Shown in pieces: positions 50,357 to 59,337 of a DNA stretch of 64,000 bases. A model generated the notes under the pieces. It saw nothing but the letters and a program-made list of their open reading frames with translations. It ran no database searches and was not told the DNA's origin. The position numbers and the translations under genes were made by a program. Every line of letters begins with the position of its first letter. Position 1 is the stretch's first letter. The stretch is from Mesorhizobium sp. LMG 17147. Lineage in GTDB: Bacteria > Pseudomonadota > Alphaproteobacteria > Rhizobiales > Rhizobiaceae. Location of the stretch: NCBI RefSeq assembly GCF_024297145.1, contig NZ_JANCTC010000009.1, positions 1 through 64,000 of the forward strand, written 5' to 3'.

Positions 50357-51256
50357 TCAGGCCAGCTTCTCCTTGAGGAAAGCGATCGTCCGGCCCCAGG
50401 CGAGGTCAGCCGCCTTCTTGTCGTAGCGGGCCGCCGACGTATCGTTGTTGAAGGCATGGTTGGCGCCTTCATAGACATAGACCGAGTATTCGACATGAGC
50501 CGCGTCGAGTGCCTTCTTGAAGGCATCGATGCCGGCATTGGTGCGGGTGTCGAGGCCGGCATAATGCAGCATGAGCGCGGCCTTGATCTTCGGTACGTCC
50601 TCGGCCTTTGGCTGCATGCCGTAATAGGCGACGGCGGCTGCGAGGTCCGGCGCGTTGACGGCCAGCATGTTCACCGTGCCGCCGCCCCAGCAGAAGCCGA
50701 CGGCGCCGATCTTGCCGTTGCCGTCCTTGTAGCCTTTGAGGTAGGCGACAGTTGCGACGGCATTGGCGGCGACCTGTGCTGGATCGAGCTGGGAAAAGAG
50801 GTCACGTGCCCTGTTTTCATCGTCCGGCGTGCCGCCGAGCGGTGTCATGAAGTCCGGCGCAAGCGCCACGAACCCTTCCAGCGCAACGCGCCGCGCCACG
50901 TCGCGAATATGCGGGTTGAGACCCCTGTTCTCATGCACGACGATGACGGTACCAAGCTTGCCGGTCTGGTCTCCCGGCCTGACCAGATAGCCCTTCATCT
51001 CGCCGCCGCTGCCGGGATAGCTGATGTCCTCGCCTTTCACACGCGGATCGTCTTCCGCCACGATTGCCGCCTGGGCCGAGTTCGCCGCCAGCAGCGGCGC
51101 GATCGCGGCAGCTGCCGCACCCGATCCGGCAAGCCTGGTCAATTGCTCCATGAAGCGCCGCCGGTCGAGCGTCAGATGCGTGTATTCGTCATAGGCATCG
51201 ATCATCGCCTGGGTAATGACAGGCTTGGCGGCAGTGGGTCCGGCAGGTGTTGTCAT
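50357..51256 (-). CDS. Dienelactone hydrolase-family protein with Tat signal
   Basis: A 299-residue alpha/beta hydrolase of the carboxymethylenebutenolidase (dienelactone hydrolase) group. The Cys-type nucleophile is in GAVGFCWGGG, the acid is in YAGLDTRTNAG and the histidine in GANHAF. Residues about 30-62 (LDRRRFMEQLTRLAGSGAAA and onward to SAQA) look like a twin-arginine signal (RRRF) preceded by about 30 extra residues, an unusual offset. Export is plausible but not certain. GGAG six bases upstream fixes ATG 51256. Substrate is unknown; clade members also hydrolyse other esters or lactones. Confidence 0.82.
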   Translation of the reverse strand: MTTPAGPTAAKPVITQAMIDAYDEYTHLTLDRRRFMEQLTRLAGSGAAAAAIAPLLAANSAQAAIVAEDDPRVKGEDISYPGSGGEMKGYLVRPGDQTGKLGTVIVVHENRGLNPHIRDVARRVALEGFVALAPDFMTPLGGTPDDENRARDLFSQLDPAQVAANAVATVAYLKGYKDGNGKIGAVGFCWGGGTVNMLAVNAPDLAAAVAYYGMQPKAEDVPKIKAALMLHYAGLDTRTNAGIDAFKKALDAAHVEYSVYVYEGANHAFNNDTSAARYDKKAADLAWGRTIAFLKEKLA

Positions 51257-51528
51257 GGCGCGCTCCTCGTGGGCCCCCGCGGCAACATAGAGCCGAAGCT
51301 TGCCTGGTCCAGTCACGGCGGAGTGAGGCTGCCAAAAGTCCCTGCACGACGACCGTGATGCCCGGCGCCGCACTGTCGTTAAATTTTGGTCCTTTGTGGC
51401 AATGCTAAATGCACGCGCCACGATGTAAAAAGAAGTTACCGGGCTATGCCTCATTCGGGCCATCTGGCGAACGAGAATGGCCATTTGGCGGGAAAAGAAT
51501 GCCTGATTGACGACGAAGGAATACGCCC

Positions 51529-51678
51529 ATGACCTTTCCCTCCCCGCTTCTGGCAAGTGGGTTCGCCCTCGCCGCCATGGCTTTGCTGGCGCTGCGGTTC
51601 ACTGCCTTCACCGCCTTCAAACGATCGTTGATCAAGATCTGCGTCAACCGGCACCCGCCCGCAAACACCAAGGCCTGA
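51529..51678 (+). CDS. Small membrane protein (49 residues)
   Basis: Short gene beginning MTFPSPLLASGFALAAMALL, with one hydrophobic helix (about residues 7-25) and a basic tail (KRSLIKICVNRH, then PPANTKA). GAAGGA lies eight bases before the ATG. It is followed after nine bases by the DUF2780-like gene, so the two are probably co-transcribed. I do not recognise the family. The hydrophobic-then-basic layout predicts an inner-membrane protein with a cytoplasmic tail. Confidence 0.5.
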   Translation: MTFPSPLLASGFALAAMALLALRFTAFTAFKRSLIKICVNRHPPANTKA

Positions 51679-51687
51679 GGAAAGATC

Positions 51688-52119
51688 ATGGACGTTCAGG
51701 ACATCATCAACACCGTCTCCCAGAAATCCGGTCTCAACCAGGCTTTGACGGAAAAGATCGCCGGCACGATTTTCTCGGTGCTTGAACACGAGGCGGAAGG
51801 CACGACCCTGTCGAGCTTCTTTGCCAAAATCCCGGGAGCCGACGCCCTGGCCAAGCAATATGATGTCATGGCTCCCGGCGCGGCTTCCGGTGGTGGCCTC
51901 CTGTCCTCGCTGGAGGGCGCGCTCGGCGGCGCTCTCGGCGAAAAGACCGGCGCGCTGATCAACGGCGTCGCCATACTCAAGGCATCGGGCCTTACGCTCG
52001 CACAAATCAGTCAGGCCGGCACGATGCTGGTCCAGCAGGCCGAGGCAGCAGCCGGCCCGCAGCTAACCAATGAGGTCCTTGCATCGGTACCCGATCTGAA
52101 AGGACATCTCGGGCTCTGA
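51688..52119 (+). CDS. DUF2780-like small protein
   Basis: A 143-residue protein resembling DUF2780 (VcgC/VcgE) family members, of unknown function. Landmarks are VQDIINTVSQKSGLNQALTEKIAG near the start. Downstream come PGADALAKQYDVMAPGAASGGGLLSSLEGALGGALGEKTGA and the C-terminal LTLAQISQAGTMLVQQAE. The Gly-Ala-rich middle resembles known members. GAGGAAA eight bases upstream supports ATG 51688. It may form an operon with the 49-residue membrane protein. It converges on the glucose dehydrogenase gene, 10 bp away. Family call is tentative. Confidence 0.6.
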   Translation: MDVQDIINTVSQKSGLNQALTEKIAGTIFSVLEHEAEGTTLSSFFAKIPGADALAKQYDVMAPGAASGGGLLSSLEGALGGALGEKTGALINGVAILKASGLTLAQISQAGTMLVQQAEAAAGPQLTNEVLASVPDLKGHLGL

Positions 52120-52129
52120 AGGAACTTCT

Positions 52130-54442
52130 CTATTTCGGCAGCGTATAGGCCATCACATAATCGCCCGGCTTGGTGCCGACCGAGCCGTGGCCGCCGGCAA
52201 CGATGACGACGAACTGGCGTCCGTCGGCTACCGTGTAGGTCATGGGTGTCGACTGCCCGCCGGCAGGCAGCCGCGCCTGCCAGAGCTGTTTGCCGGTCGT
52301 CAGGTCATAGGCGCGCACATAGTCGTCGACCGCCGCGCCGAGGAAGGCGACGCCGCCGGCAGTGATCATCGGCCCGCCAATGCCGGGCACGCCGACCTTG
52401 AACGGCAGCGGCAGCGGCGTCATGTCGTAGACGGTGCCGTTGCGATGCTTGTAGACGATCTTGCCGGTCCGAAGGTCGGCACCCGCCACATAGCCCCAGG
52501 GCGGCGCCTGGCAGGGAATGCCGAGCGGCGACAGGAACGGCTTCAATATCACTGCGTAAGGCGCACCCTCATTGCGGTTCAGGCCTTGTTCGCTGCCCTT
52601 GGTGTCACCGGGCGGCGGCACGTCGGCGCGCGGCACCAGTTTGGAGATGAACGCCAGGTATGTCGGCATGCCGAACATCACCTGCCGGACCGGATCGACT
52701 GCCACACCGCCCCAGTTGAAGGTGCCGAAATTTCCGGGATAGATCAGCGAGCCCTGCAGCGACGGCGGCGTATAGCGGCCCTCATAGCGCAACTTGCGAA
52801 GCTCGATCCGGCAGGCCAGCTGGTCGAACATGGTAATGCCCCACATGTCGGCGCCGGTCAGTGGCTTCGGACTGAAGCTCAGGTCCGAGGTCGGCTGTGT
52901 CGGCGAGGTATGGTCGCCCTCGATCGCGCCGCCGGGTGCTGGCACTTCCTTGACCGGAACGATCGGCTCGCCGCTGCGCCGGTCGAGCACATAGAGGTCG
53001 CCCTGCTTGGTCGGCCCGACCAGCGCCGGCACCACGCCATTTTCCGTGGTGATGTCGACCAGCGTCGGCTGCGCCGGCACGTCCATGTCCCAGAGATCGT
53101 GATGTACGGTCTGCCGCACCCAGCGCAATTGTCCGCTGTTGAGATCGAGCGCGGTGATCGACGAGGAGAATTTCTCGTCATTGGCGCTGCGCCCGGCGCC
53201 GAGCTGGTCCGGCGTCTTGTTGCCGAGCGGCACATAAAGCAGGCCGAGCTTTTCGTCGGCGCTTGCCGTCGACCACATGTTGGGCGAGTTGTTGGTGTAG
53301 GTCTGGCCCGGCGGCAGCGGGGTCGTCTGGTCCGGATTGCCGGAATCCCAGTTCCACAACAGCGCGCCTGTGTCGGCATCGTAGGCACGGATGACCCCGG
53401 ACGGCTCCTGCGTCGAATAATTGTCGTTGACCGCGCCGCCGACGATGATCTTGTTGGCGACGATCAGCGGCGCCGAGGTCGAATAATAATAGCCCGGCTT
53501 CGGATATGGCATGTTGGCGAGCAGGTTCAGCGTGCCACCCTCGGCAAATGTGGGGCAGACCTGGCCATTCGCCGCATCGAGGGCGATCAGCCGAGCGTCG
53601 GATGTCGGCAGGTAGATGCGTGTGGCGCAGGGCTGGCCGGCGGCGACCTTGGCGTCGGCATAATAGGATACGCCGCGGCAGGTCTGGTGCTGGCGGTCCT
53701 TGTTGAGCTTGACCTGCGGATCGAAGCGCCATTTCTCCTTACCGCTCGCGGCGTCGATGGCGATGGCGAAATTATGCGGCGTGCAGATGTAGAGCGTGTC
53801 GGCAATCTTCAGCGGCGTCACCTGATAGGTCGTCTCGCCGATGTCGTCGGGCCCTTTCACGTCGCCGGTTTGATAGGTCCAGGCCGGCTGCAGATTGGCG
53901 ACGTTTTCCGGGGTGATCTGGTCGAGCGGCGAATAGCGCTGGCCATAGGGCGTACGGCCGTAATAGTGCCATTCGCCGGGCGGCACATTGCCGCCGAGAT
54001 CGGCCGTCGGCGTCACCTTGTCGGTGTTGAGTTCACCCGCAATATCCTTTGGATCGACCGTCATCGAATAGCCGGCGACGGCAAGCGATGCCAGCACGGC
54101 GAGGATAAGCGGTGCGCGTCCGTCGGGACCGGTAAGCCCGCGCCGCGCCCATGGCGTCAACAGCCATAGCGCGACAAGCACGATGATGCCGCCGCGCGGA
54201 CCGAGTTCCCACCAGTCGAAGCCGATCTCCCAGACCGCCCAGGCGAGCGTGCCGAGCACGATCGCCGCGTAGAGCCACAGCGCCGTGGATCTGCGCCTGT
54301 AGAGTAGCCAGGCCGCGACAAGGAAAGCTAGACCGGCGATGACATAATACCAGCTGCCGCCCAGCGTCACGAGCCAGATGCCGCCGCCGCCAAGCGCCAG
54401 GCCGATGAGGACAAGGATCAGGGAGGTGATGACCACAGCCAA
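52130..54442 (-). CDS. gcd: Membrane-bound PQQ glucose dehydrogenase, TTG start
   Basis: Quinoprotein (PQQ-dependent) glucose/quinate/shikimate dehydrogenase, oxidising substrate in the periplasm and feeding ubiquinone. The 770-residue protein has about five N-terminal transmembrane helices (residues roughly 1-125), then the eight-bladed propeller. Landmarks are GEWHYYGRTPYGQRYSPLDQI, TGDVKGPDDIGETTYQVTPL, TPHNFAIAIDAASGKEKWRFD, VRQTVHHDLWDMDVPAQPTL and AGADLRTGKIVYKHRNG. TTG 54442 has AAGGAG seven bases upstream; the frame continues upstream but over non-homologous DNA. No pqq genes are nearby. Glucose is the family-default substrate, not proven. Confidence 0.88.
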   Translation of the reverse strand: MAVVITSLILVLIGLALGGGGIWLVTLGGSWYYVIAGLAFLVAAWLLYRRRSTALWLYAAIVLGTLAWAVWEIGFDWWELGPRGGIIVLVALWLLTPWARRGLTGPDGRAPLILAVLASLAVAGYSMTVDPKDIAGELNTDKVTPTADLGGNVPPGEWHYYGRTPYGQRYSPLDQITPENVANLQPAWTYQTGDVKGPDDIGETTYQVTPLKIADTLYICTPHNFAIAIDAASGKEKWRFDPQVKLNKDRQHQTCRGVSYYADAKVAAGQPCATRIYLPTSDARLIALDAANGQVCPTFAEGGTLNLLANMPYPKPGYYYSTSAPLIVANKIIVGGAVNDNYSTQEPSGVIRAYDADTGALLWNWDSGNPDQTTPLPPGQTYTNNSPNMWSTASADEKLGLLYVPLGNKTPDQLGAGRSANDEKFSSSITALDLNSGQLRWVRQTVHHDLWDMDVPAQPTLVDITTENGVVPALVGPTKQGDLYVLDRRSGEPIVPVKEVPAPGGAIEGDHTSPTQPTSDLSFSPKPLTGADMWGITMFDQLACRIELRKLRYEGRYTPPSLQGSLIYPGNFGTFNWGGVAVDPVRQVMFGMPTYLAFISKLVPRADVPPPGDTKGSEQGLNRNEGAPYAVILKPFLSPLGIPCQAPPWGYVAGADLRTGKIVYKHRNGTVYDMTPLPLPFKVGVPGIGGPMITAGGVAFLGAAVDDYVRAYDLTTGKQLWQARLPAGGQSTPMTYTVADGRQFVVIVAGGHGSVGTKPGDYVMAYTLPK

Positions 54443-54695
54443 GACGGTGCTCCTTCGACTGGTGCGCTCCGCGACGCGTCCATGGGCAACCCGGCATTGC
54501 GCTCCTGCCCCGAGCACAACTTTCTCCGGCCCGCCTCCCCTGTCAAGCAAGCTCGGCGTTTTACGGCGCCGGCCCATCGCAAGCCCGGCGTTTTGGTTAG
54601 CAGACCCATTCAGATTGTGAGTCTACCGACCGGACAGAGAACAAAACGGAGACGCTTCTGGCCTTTCGCTGCCGAATCACTACATTCGGGGAGAG

Positions 54696-57398
54696 ATGTC
54701 CGGCTTTTCGGAAGACATGCCCTTTTTTGACGAACCGAACGCGCGGCCTGTGGCCCCGTCGGGCATTGCCGCGCGCGCCATGGCTGCCCGCAGCAACCAG
54801 AACAACGCGCCCGATTATCTCAACGGCCTCAATCCCGAGCAGCGGCTGGCGGTGGAAACCACCGAAGGCCCGGTGCTGGTGCTGGCCGGCGCCGGCACCG
54901 GCAAGACGCGGGTGCTCACCACCCGCATCGCCCACATCCTTGCCACCGGCAAGGCCTTCCCTTCGCAGATCCTCGCCGTCACCTTCACCAACAAGGCGGC
55001 GCGCGAGATGAAGCACCGCATCGGCCTGTTGATCGGCGAAGGCAATGTCGAGGGCATGCCGTGGCTCGGCACCTTCCATTCGATCGGCGTCAAACTGCTG
55101 CGCCGGCACGCCGAGCTGGCCGGGCTCAAATCCGACTTCACCATTCTCGACACCGACGACGTGGTGCGCCTGATCAAGCAGCTGATCCAGGCCGAAGGGC
55201 TGGACGACAAGCGCTGGCCGGCCAAGCAGTTCGCTCAGATGATCGACGGCTGGAAGAACAAGGGCCTCGGTCCCGCCGACATCCCCGAGGGCGATGCCCG
55301 TGCCTTCGCCAACGGCAAGGGCCGCGAGCTCTACAGGGCCTATCAGGAGCGGCTGAAAACGCTGAACGCTTGCGACTTCGGCGATCTCCTATGCCACCCG
55401 ATCCGCATCTTCCGCGCCAATCCGGACGTGCTGAAGGAATACCACAAGCGCTTCCGCTACATCCTCGTTGACGAATATCAGGACACCAACACCGCGCAAT
55501 ACATGTGGCTGCGCCTGCTGGCGCAGCGGCCGCAGTCCTCCCCCCTCGAGGGGGAGGTGCCCGCGAAGCGGGCGGAGGGGGTTGCCGCAGAAGGCACCGC
55601 CACGGGGTCGAGCACTGGCTCTCGGACCCCACCCGACCGGGCTTTGCCCGGCCACCCTCCCCTCAAGGGGGAGGGAAGCCCGCGCCTGTCCACCGTAAAT
55701 ATCTGCTGCGTCGGCGACGACGACCAGTCGATCTATGGCTGGCGCGGCGCCGAGGTCGACAATATCCTGCGCTTCGACAAGGATTTTCCCGGCGCCACCA
55801 TCATCAGGCTGGAGCGCAACTACCGCTCGACCGCGCACATCCTCGGCACCGCCTCCCACCTCATCGCCCACAACGAGGGCCGTTTCGGCAAGACGCTGTT
55901 CACCGAAAAGATCGCCGAGGACGACGAGAAGGTGCATGTCCACGCCGCCTGGGATTCCGAGGAGGAGGCCCGCGCCGTCGGCGAGACGATCGAGGCCTAC
56001 CAGCGCCAGAGGCACAACTTGAACGACATGGCGATTCTCGTCCGCGCCTCCTTCCAGATGCGCGAATTCGAGGACCGTTTCGTCACGCTCGGCCTCAATT
56101 ACCGCGTCATCGGCGGCCCGCGCTTTTATGAGCGGCTCGAGATACGCGATGCGCTGGCCTTCTTCCGCGTCGTCGCGCAAGGCACCGACGACCTCGCCTT
56201 CGAGCGCATCGTCAACGTGCCGAAACGCGGCTTGGGCGAGGCCACCATCCGCCAGATCCACGACACCGCACGTGCGCTGCGCATCCCGATGCTGGAGGCG
56301 GCGGCAAAACTTGCCGAGAGCGACGAGCTGAAGCCGAAGCCGCGCGCGGCACTGCGCGAGGTGTCGGCCAATTTCGAGCGCTGGCAGAAGGCGCTGGAAA
56401 CCACGCCGCATACCGAGCTCGCCGAGACCATACTGGAGGAGAGCGGCTACACCGACATGTGGAAGAACGACCGCTCGGTTGAAGCGCCCGGTCGGCTCGA
56501 GAATTTAAAAGAACTGATCCGCTCCATGGAGGAGTATGAATCGCTGCGCTCCTTCCTCGAACATGTCGCCTTGGTGATGGACGCCGAGCAGAACGCCGAG
56601 CTCGATGCCGTCAACATTATGACGCTGCATTCGGCCAAGGGCCTCGAATTCGAAACCGTGTTCCTGCCCGGCTGGGAGGAAGGCCTGTTCCCGCATCAGC
56701 GTTCCCTCGACGAGGGTGGCCGCTCCGGCCTCGAGGAGGAACGCCGCCTCGCCTATGTCGGCCTGACCCGCGCCAAGAAGAACCTGCACATCTGGTTCGT
56801 CTCCAACCGCCGCATCCACGGCCTCTGGCAGTCGACCATCCCGTCGCGCTTCCTCGAAGAACTGCCGGAAGCCCATATCGAAGTTTCCGAGAGCGGCAAC
56901 TCCTATGGCGGCTACGGCAATGCCTATGGTGGCGGCTCGTTCGCCTCCGGTCGTGGCGGCCAAGGGGCGGGCAGGCAGAACCCCTATGGAGCATCGCGCT
57001 TCGACAACATCGGCGGCAATAACGGCGCCGAGAAATCCGGCGCTTTCTCCAGCACCTATGCGACGCCGGGCTGGCAGCGTGCTCAGGCCAACCGCACCGA
57101 AGCCACCGACCGCAATTGGGGCACGCGCTCCGGCCACCAGGTCGAGCGCATCGGCTATGGCGAAACCGACTCCGGCTACGGCGCCGGCCGCACCTCGGTC
57201 AAGGGCCGGACAATCGACGGCGAACTGGTCGCCAAATCCGTCGCCGACACGCCGTCCCCCTTCAACGTCGGCGACCGCGTCTTCCACCAGAAATTCGGCA
57301 ACGGCAACATCTCGGCCATCGAAGGCAACAAGCTGACCATCGACTTCGACAAAGCCGGCCAGAAACGCGTGCTGGACGGGTTTGTCACGGGAGTGTGA
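54696..57398 (+). CDS. UvrD/PcrA-type DNA helicase with an in-frame palindromic insertion
   Basis: A 900-residue superfamily 1A 3'-5' helicase of the UvrD/PcrA type, acting in excision and mismatch repair. Walker A AGAGTGKT is at residues 64-71, VDEYQDTN (motif II) at 258-265, and GDDDQSIYGWRGA (motif III) at 340-352. TLHSAKGLEF (motif V) and YVGLTRAKK (motif VI) are intact. Between motifs II and III lies a 52-residue segment (281-332), encoded by a palindromic repeat, that normal family members lack. The C-terminal 200 residues are Gly/Ser/Tyr-rich, ending in a PcrA-like domain (FNVGDRVFHQKFGNGNISAIE). ATG 54696 has GGGGAGAG directly before it. It converges on the ABC permease gene with nine bases between. 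Confidence 0.9.
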   Translation: MSGFSEDMPFFDEPNARPVAPSGIAARAMAARSNQNNAPDYLNGLNPEQRLAVETTEGPVLVLAGAGTGKTRVLTTRIAHILATGKAFPSQILAVTFTNKAAREMKHRIGLLIGEGNVEGMPWLGTFHSIGVKLLRRHAELAGLKSDFTILDTDDVVRLIKQLIQAEGLDDKRWPAKQFAQMIDGWKNKGLGPADIPEGDARAFANGKGRELYRAYQERLKTLNACDFGDLLCHPIRIFRANPDVLKEYHKRFRYILVDEYQDTNTAQYMWLRLLAQRPQSSPLEGEVPAKRAEGVAAEGTATGSSTGSRTPPDRALPGHPPLKGEGSPRLSTVNICCVGDDDQSIYGWRGAEVDNILRFDKDFPGATIIRLERNYRSTAHILGTASHLIAHNEGRFGKTLFTEKIAEDDEKVHVHAAWDSEEEARAVGETIEAYQRQRHNLNDMAILVRASFQMREFEDRFVTLGLNYRVIGGPRFYERLEIRDALAFFRVVAQGTDDLAFERIVNVPKRGLGEATIRQIHDTARALRIPMLEAAAKLAESDELKPKPRAALREVSANFERWQKALETTPHTELAETILEESGYTDMWKNDRSVEAPGRLENLKELIRSMEEYESLRSFLEHVALVMDAEQNAELDAVNIMTLHSAKGLEFETVFLPGWEEGLFPHQRSLDEGGRSGLEEERRLAYVGLTRAKKNLHIWFVSNRRIHGLWQSTIPSRFLEELPEAHIEVSESGNSYGGYGNAYGGGSFASGRGGQGAGRQNPYGASRFDNIGGNNGAEKSGAFSSTYATPGWQRAQANRTEATDRNWGTRSGHQVERIGYGETDSGYGAGRTSVKGRTIDGELVAKSVADTPSPFNVGDRVFHQKFGNGNISAIEGNKLTIDFDKAGQKRVLDGFVTGV
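55536..55676. repeat. Palindromic repeat element inserted in the UvrD-type helicase gene
   Basis: About 140 bp made of hairpins. CTCCCCC (55538-55545 region) pairs with GGGGGAG; CCCGC-GAA-GCGGG lies near 55560-55572; CCGGGC-TTT-GCCCGG at 55637-55651; CCCTCCCC-TCAA-GGGGGAGGG at 55655-55675. The terminal blocks resemble each other in inverted orientation. It resembles dispersed rhizobial intergenic palindromes, and it is in frame, with no stop codon. Confidence 0.75.
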
Positions 57399-57407
57399 GG
57401 CCGCCGG

Positions 57408-58457
57408 TCACCGATACCGCGCCTGGTTCCACTTATGGCCGAGCAGCGACAGGATGATGATCAGGCCGTTGAAGAACTGGACGTAGAAGCCGCTCAGGCC
57501 CGCCGCCACGACGCCGGTCTGGATGAACGAGACCGTGACCGCACCGATGGCGCCGCCGACGACCGTGCCGATGCCGCCCCAGGTCGGCGTGCCGCCGACG
57601 AACACCGATGCCAGCACCGGCAGCAGGTAGCCGTCGCCGGCCGTCGGCCACCAGGTGAAGTTGATCATCACCGAAAACGTGCCGGCGATCGCCGCGCCGA
57701 TGCCGACGAAGACGAACACTTTTACCCGCACGCGCTTGACGTCGATGCCCATCTGCTGGGCGCTGTCGGGATTGTCGCCGACCACCTTGACCTGCGCGCC
57801 GAAGCGATGGCGGTTGTAGAGCAGCGCCGACAGCACGACGAAGCCGATGGCCCAGAAGATCTGCACCGGAATGCCGTAAAGCTGGCTGGAGAAGATCTTG
57901 TAGGCCCAGCTGTCGGCAAGGCCGGTCAGTGCCGTCGACCTGCCCTCGTTGATGATCTGGATCAGGCCGCGCAGCAGGAAATTCATGCCGAGCGTGGCGA
58001 TCAGCGACGACAGCCCGCCATAGACGACCAGGGAGCCGACCAGGAAGCCGAGCAGCATGCCGGTGACGATTGCGGCGGCAATGCCGAGGAACGGGTCGTA
58101 GCCGGCCTGCACGACCAGCGCGAACACCCATGAGGCAAAGCCCATTGTCGCCGGAAACGACAGGTCGATCTCGCCACAGGTGACGACGAAGACCAGCGGC
58201 ACCACCACGAACAACGCCACCGGCAGCGTGGTCAGCACGGAACTGTAAAGATACCAGGTGGTGAAGACCGTCGGATTGGCGATCATGAATACCGCCATCA
58301 TAACGATGAACACGGCCAACGTGCCGAGTGCGGCGCGGTTGTCGAGGATGAACCCGCGCAGCCAATTGTCGGACGGGTGTCGCCACTCTTTCCCCGCGGT
58401 TTCGCCATGCGTGCCGCCGAGGGGGCTCTGCAGATCGGGTTCCATGGTCTTGCTCAT
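57408..58457 (-). CDS. Sugar ABC transporter permease (RbsC family)
   Basis: Inner-membrane channel of a sugar importer of the carbohydrate CUT2 group. The 349-residue protein has about nine or ten transmembrane segments and the BPD_transp_2 core (VFVVTCGEIDLSFPATMGFASWVF and the loop GIDVKRVRVKVFVFVGIGAA). ATG 58457 overlaps the ATP-binding gene's stop by four bases (ATGA). It is the last of the LacI-controlled operon's genes and ends nine bases before the UvrD helicase stop. The specific sugar is unknown. A hydrophilic N-terminal extension of about 35 residues precedes the first helix. Confidence 0.9.
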   Translation of the reverse strand: MSKTMEPDLQSPLGGTHGETAGKEWRHPSDNWLRGFILDNRAALGTLAVFIVMMAVFMIANPTVFTTWYLYSSVLTTLPVALFVVVPLVFVVTCGEIDLSFPATMGFASWVFALVVQAGYDPFLGIAAAIVTGMLLGFLVGSLVVYGGLSSLIATLGMNFLLRGLIQIINEGRSTALTGLADSWAYKIFSSQLYGIPVQIFWAIGFVVLSALLYNRHRFGAQVKVVGDNPDSAQQMGIDVKRVRVKVFVFVGIGAAIAGTFSVMINFTWWPTAGDGYLLPVLASVFVGGTPTWGGIGTVVGGAIGAVTVSFIQTGVVAAGLSGFYVQFFNGLIIILSLLGHKWNQARYR

Positions 58458-59251
58458 CGTGCCGCCCTCTCCGTATCGCCCGCGTCGTGCAATCCCGGCA
58501 ATCCGCTGGGGTGGGCGACGTCTTCCATGAAATTGATCAGATCCTCGGCCGACTTCACCTCGCTGCGGTCGGCGGTGAGCGCGACCTTGCCGCGGTCGAG
58601 CACCACGAAGCGGTCGGCGATGTCGAAGACGTGGTGAATATTGTGGCCGATGAACAGGATCGACCGCCCGCTCGCCCGCACCTGGCGCACGAAGTGGAAG
58701 ACCTTGGCGGTCTCGGTCAGCGATAGCGCGGTCGTCGGTTCGTCGAGGACTATCAGCTCCGCCTTCTTATAGATGGCCCGCGCGATCGCCACGCCCTGGC
58801 GTTCGCCGCCCGAGAGCTGGCCGACGATCGACTGTGGCGTGAACACTTTCGAGGTGAAGCCGATCTCGCGCATCAGCCGGCTCGCCTCCGCGACCTCCTT
58901 GTCGACCTTCAGCCAGCCAAGCCAGCCGGTGAGTTCGCGGCCCATGAAGATGTTGCGCACGATGGTCTGCTGCACGGCGAGCGCCCGGTCCTGGAACACC
59001 GTCTCGATGCCGGCGTCGCGCGAGCGCGCAGGGTTCCATCCGGTCACCGGCTTGCCGCGGACGAGAATCTCGCCGCTGGTCGGCTTGACCACGCCGGACA
59101 GGATCTTGATCAGCGTCGACTTGCCGGCGCCATTATCGCCGATCAGGCCAACCACTTCGCCGCGATCGACGCTGAGATTGACCCCGCCCAGCGCATAGAC
59201 CTGGCCGTAGGACTTGCTGATGTCACGCAGTTCGATGATGCGTTCGGCCAT
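58454..59251 (-). CDS. Sugar ABC transporter ATP-binding protein
   Basis: ATPase of the same importer. The 265-residue protein is a single ABC domain: Walker A GDNGAGKST, Q-loop ETVFQDRALAVQQTIV, signature QLSGGERQGVAIARAI, Walker B LIVLDEPTTALS and H-loop FIGHNIHHVFDIADRFVVLDRG. CUT2 importers of ribose or xylose usually have two fused ABC domains; here one domain suggests a homodimer. ATG 59251 begins MAERIIELRDISKSYGQVYAL. It lies between the binding-protein gene (86 bp upstream, containing strong hairpins) and the permease, which it overlaps. Confidence 0.92.
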   Translation of the reverse strand: MAERIIELRDISKSYGQVYALGGVNLSVDRGEVVGLIGDNGAGKSTLIKILSGVVKPTSGEILVRGKPVTGWNPARSRDAGIETVFQDRALAVQQTIVRNIFMGRELTGWLGWLKVDKEVAEASRLMREIGFTSKVFTPQSIVGQLSGGERQGVAIARAIYKKAELIVLDEPTTALSLTETAKVFHFVRQVRASGRSILFIGHNIHHVFDIADRFVVLDRGKVALTADRSEVKSAEDLINFMEDVAHPSGLPGLHDAGDTERAAR

Positions 59252-59276
59252 GGCGATCCTCGCTTGATTGTCGCGT

Positions 59277-59324
59277 GCCGGCCTTTTTGCCGGCGGTCCC
59301 GCCGGCCGGGCTCGATCCCGGCCG
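59277..59324 (-). promoter_or_regulatory. Two intercistronic hairpins between binding-protein and ATPase genes
   Basis: GCCGGC-CTTTTTT-GCCGGC (59277-59294) and CGGCCGGG-CTCGAT-CCCGGCCG (59303-59324), the latter perfect over eight pairs. They follow the binding-protein stop and may stabilise its mRNA or cause partial termination, as often seen in such operons. The T-run is in the loop, so a full terminator is not indicated. Confidence 0.6.
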
Positions 59325-59337
59325 ACGGCTTGGGAGG

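Noticed and set aside
55536..55676. Insertion sequence or transposon in the UvrD-type gene
   Set aside because: The insert is far too short, has no transposase and is a set of hairpins without target-site duplication that I could see.
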